This document shows positions 5,498 to 5,711 of a stretch of DNA of 5,711 bases, piece after piece. Source of the DNA: Chlorobiota bacterium (GTDB lineage Bacteria; Bacteroidota; Ignavibacteria; SZUA-365; JAADGX01); NCBI GenBank assembly GCA_013152135.1, contig JAADGX010000125.1, positions 1 to 5,711 of the forward strand, in the 5' to 3' direction. The translations under genes and the position numbers were made by a program. The notes beneath the pieces were generated by a model. It searched no databases, was not told where the DNA came from, and saw nothing but the letters and a program-made list of their open reading frames with translations. Every line of letters starts with the position of its first letter. The first letter of the stretch is position 1.

Positions 5498-5711
5498 AAC
5501 GAATGGCATTTGCCATGTTCATGCTTGCTCTCGGGCTTTCCGCCTGCGGGTCCGATCCAAACGAGCGCGTGTTGGGCCAGTGGGTCAATCCCACGGGAGC
5601 GAAGGTGGAGTTCAACGCCGATCACGTGGCGTACCTGCGCCAGGAGGGCCTGCTCCAGGCCGAGCCGTGGCGCTGGCGCTTTGCCGATACCGCGTACGTG
5701 GTGTACAAGGA
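5494..5711 (+). CDS. Lipoprotein of unknown function (N-terminal part, cut by right edge)
   Basis: Seventy-two codons are visible before the edge. The start MKRMAFAMFMLALGLSACGS is a clear type II signal peptide: a basic n-region, a hydrophobic core, and the lipobox LSAC with the lipidated cysteine at 18. Gly at +2 and Ser at +3 give no inner-membrane retention signal of the E. coli Asp type. The mature part begins SDPNERVLGQWVNPTGAKVEF, then HVAYLRQEGLLQAEPWRWRF and a strand with YVVYK. The 'lG.W....g..veF..dg' pattern is common in small lipocalin-like or beta-barrel lipoproteins that start by testing a fold change ('GtW'), but this is only a shape resemblance. Its ATG overlaps the glycosyltransferase TGA (5495-5497), so the two are translated from one message, fitting a cell-envelope role. 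Function unknown. Confidence 0.85.
   Translation, partial: MKRMAFAMFMLALGLSACGSDPNERVLGQWVNPTGAKVEFNADHVAYLRQEGLLQAEPWRWRFADTAYVVYK

Noticed and set aside
1..5711. CRISPR arrays, tRNA or rRNA genes, insertion sequences, attachment sites, toxin-antitoxin or defence genes
   Set aside because: I looked for direct repeats, transposase-like frames and cloverleaf sequences and saw none; the window is filled with ordinary housekeeping-type genes.

Overview
This is a GC-rich (about 60% by eye), densely packed bacterial chromosomal segment. I see no sign of a phage, plasmid, insertion sequence or CRISPR array. The best start region on the minus strand fits the TTTG-N19-TAnnTTTG layout known from Bacteroidetes-type sigma factors, and most starts lack a clear Shine-Dalgarno sequence. 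The left-edge gene and the cysteine-rich N-terminus of the glycosyltransferase also recall proteins I associate with the Bacteroidetes/Chlorobi/Ignavibacteria side of the tree. A Bacteroidetes/Chlorobi-like (FCB group) lineage is therefore a reasonable guess, but the window does not prove it.

Layout, left to right. The 5' part of an unrecognised gene (possibly DUF4905-like) leaves the left edge on the minus strand. Divergent from it is a tight plus-strand cluster: a small two-helix membrane protein with a four-cysteine tail (291-656), a lipoprotein-like diheme cytochrome c (662-1453), and an Mpg/AAG-family 3-methyladenine DNA glycosylase (1450-2073) whose ATG overlaps the cytochrome stop. Facing this cluster is a minus-strand pair: a FabI/FabL-like enoyl reductase of the SDR superfamily (4171-3302), then an acyl-CoA dehydrogenase (3237-2089). 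The convergent stops are 15 bases apart, and the terminator serving the minus-strand pair lies inside the last codons of the glycosylase gene. The pair has a good promoter at 4233-4205. Divergent from it, a family 9 glycosyltransferase (heptosyltransferase-like, GTG start at 4325) is followed, with an ATGA overlap, by a lipoprotein gene cut by the right edge.

How the genes might work together. The minus-strand pair concerns acyl-thioester metabolism: one enzyme introduces and the other removes a 2,3-trans double bond. The right-hand pair is cell-envelope related: lipopolysaccharide or glycan assembly plus a lipoprotein. The left cluster joins membrane and periplasmic redox-type proteins to a base-excision repair enzyme with no evident functional link, so this may be no more than co-transcription. 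I find no clear new multi-gene system. The points most worth a second look are the terminator embedded in the glycosylase tail, the possible Cys heme ligand in the cytochrome, the Cys4 membrane protein, and the extra N-terminal Cys module of the glycosyltransferase.
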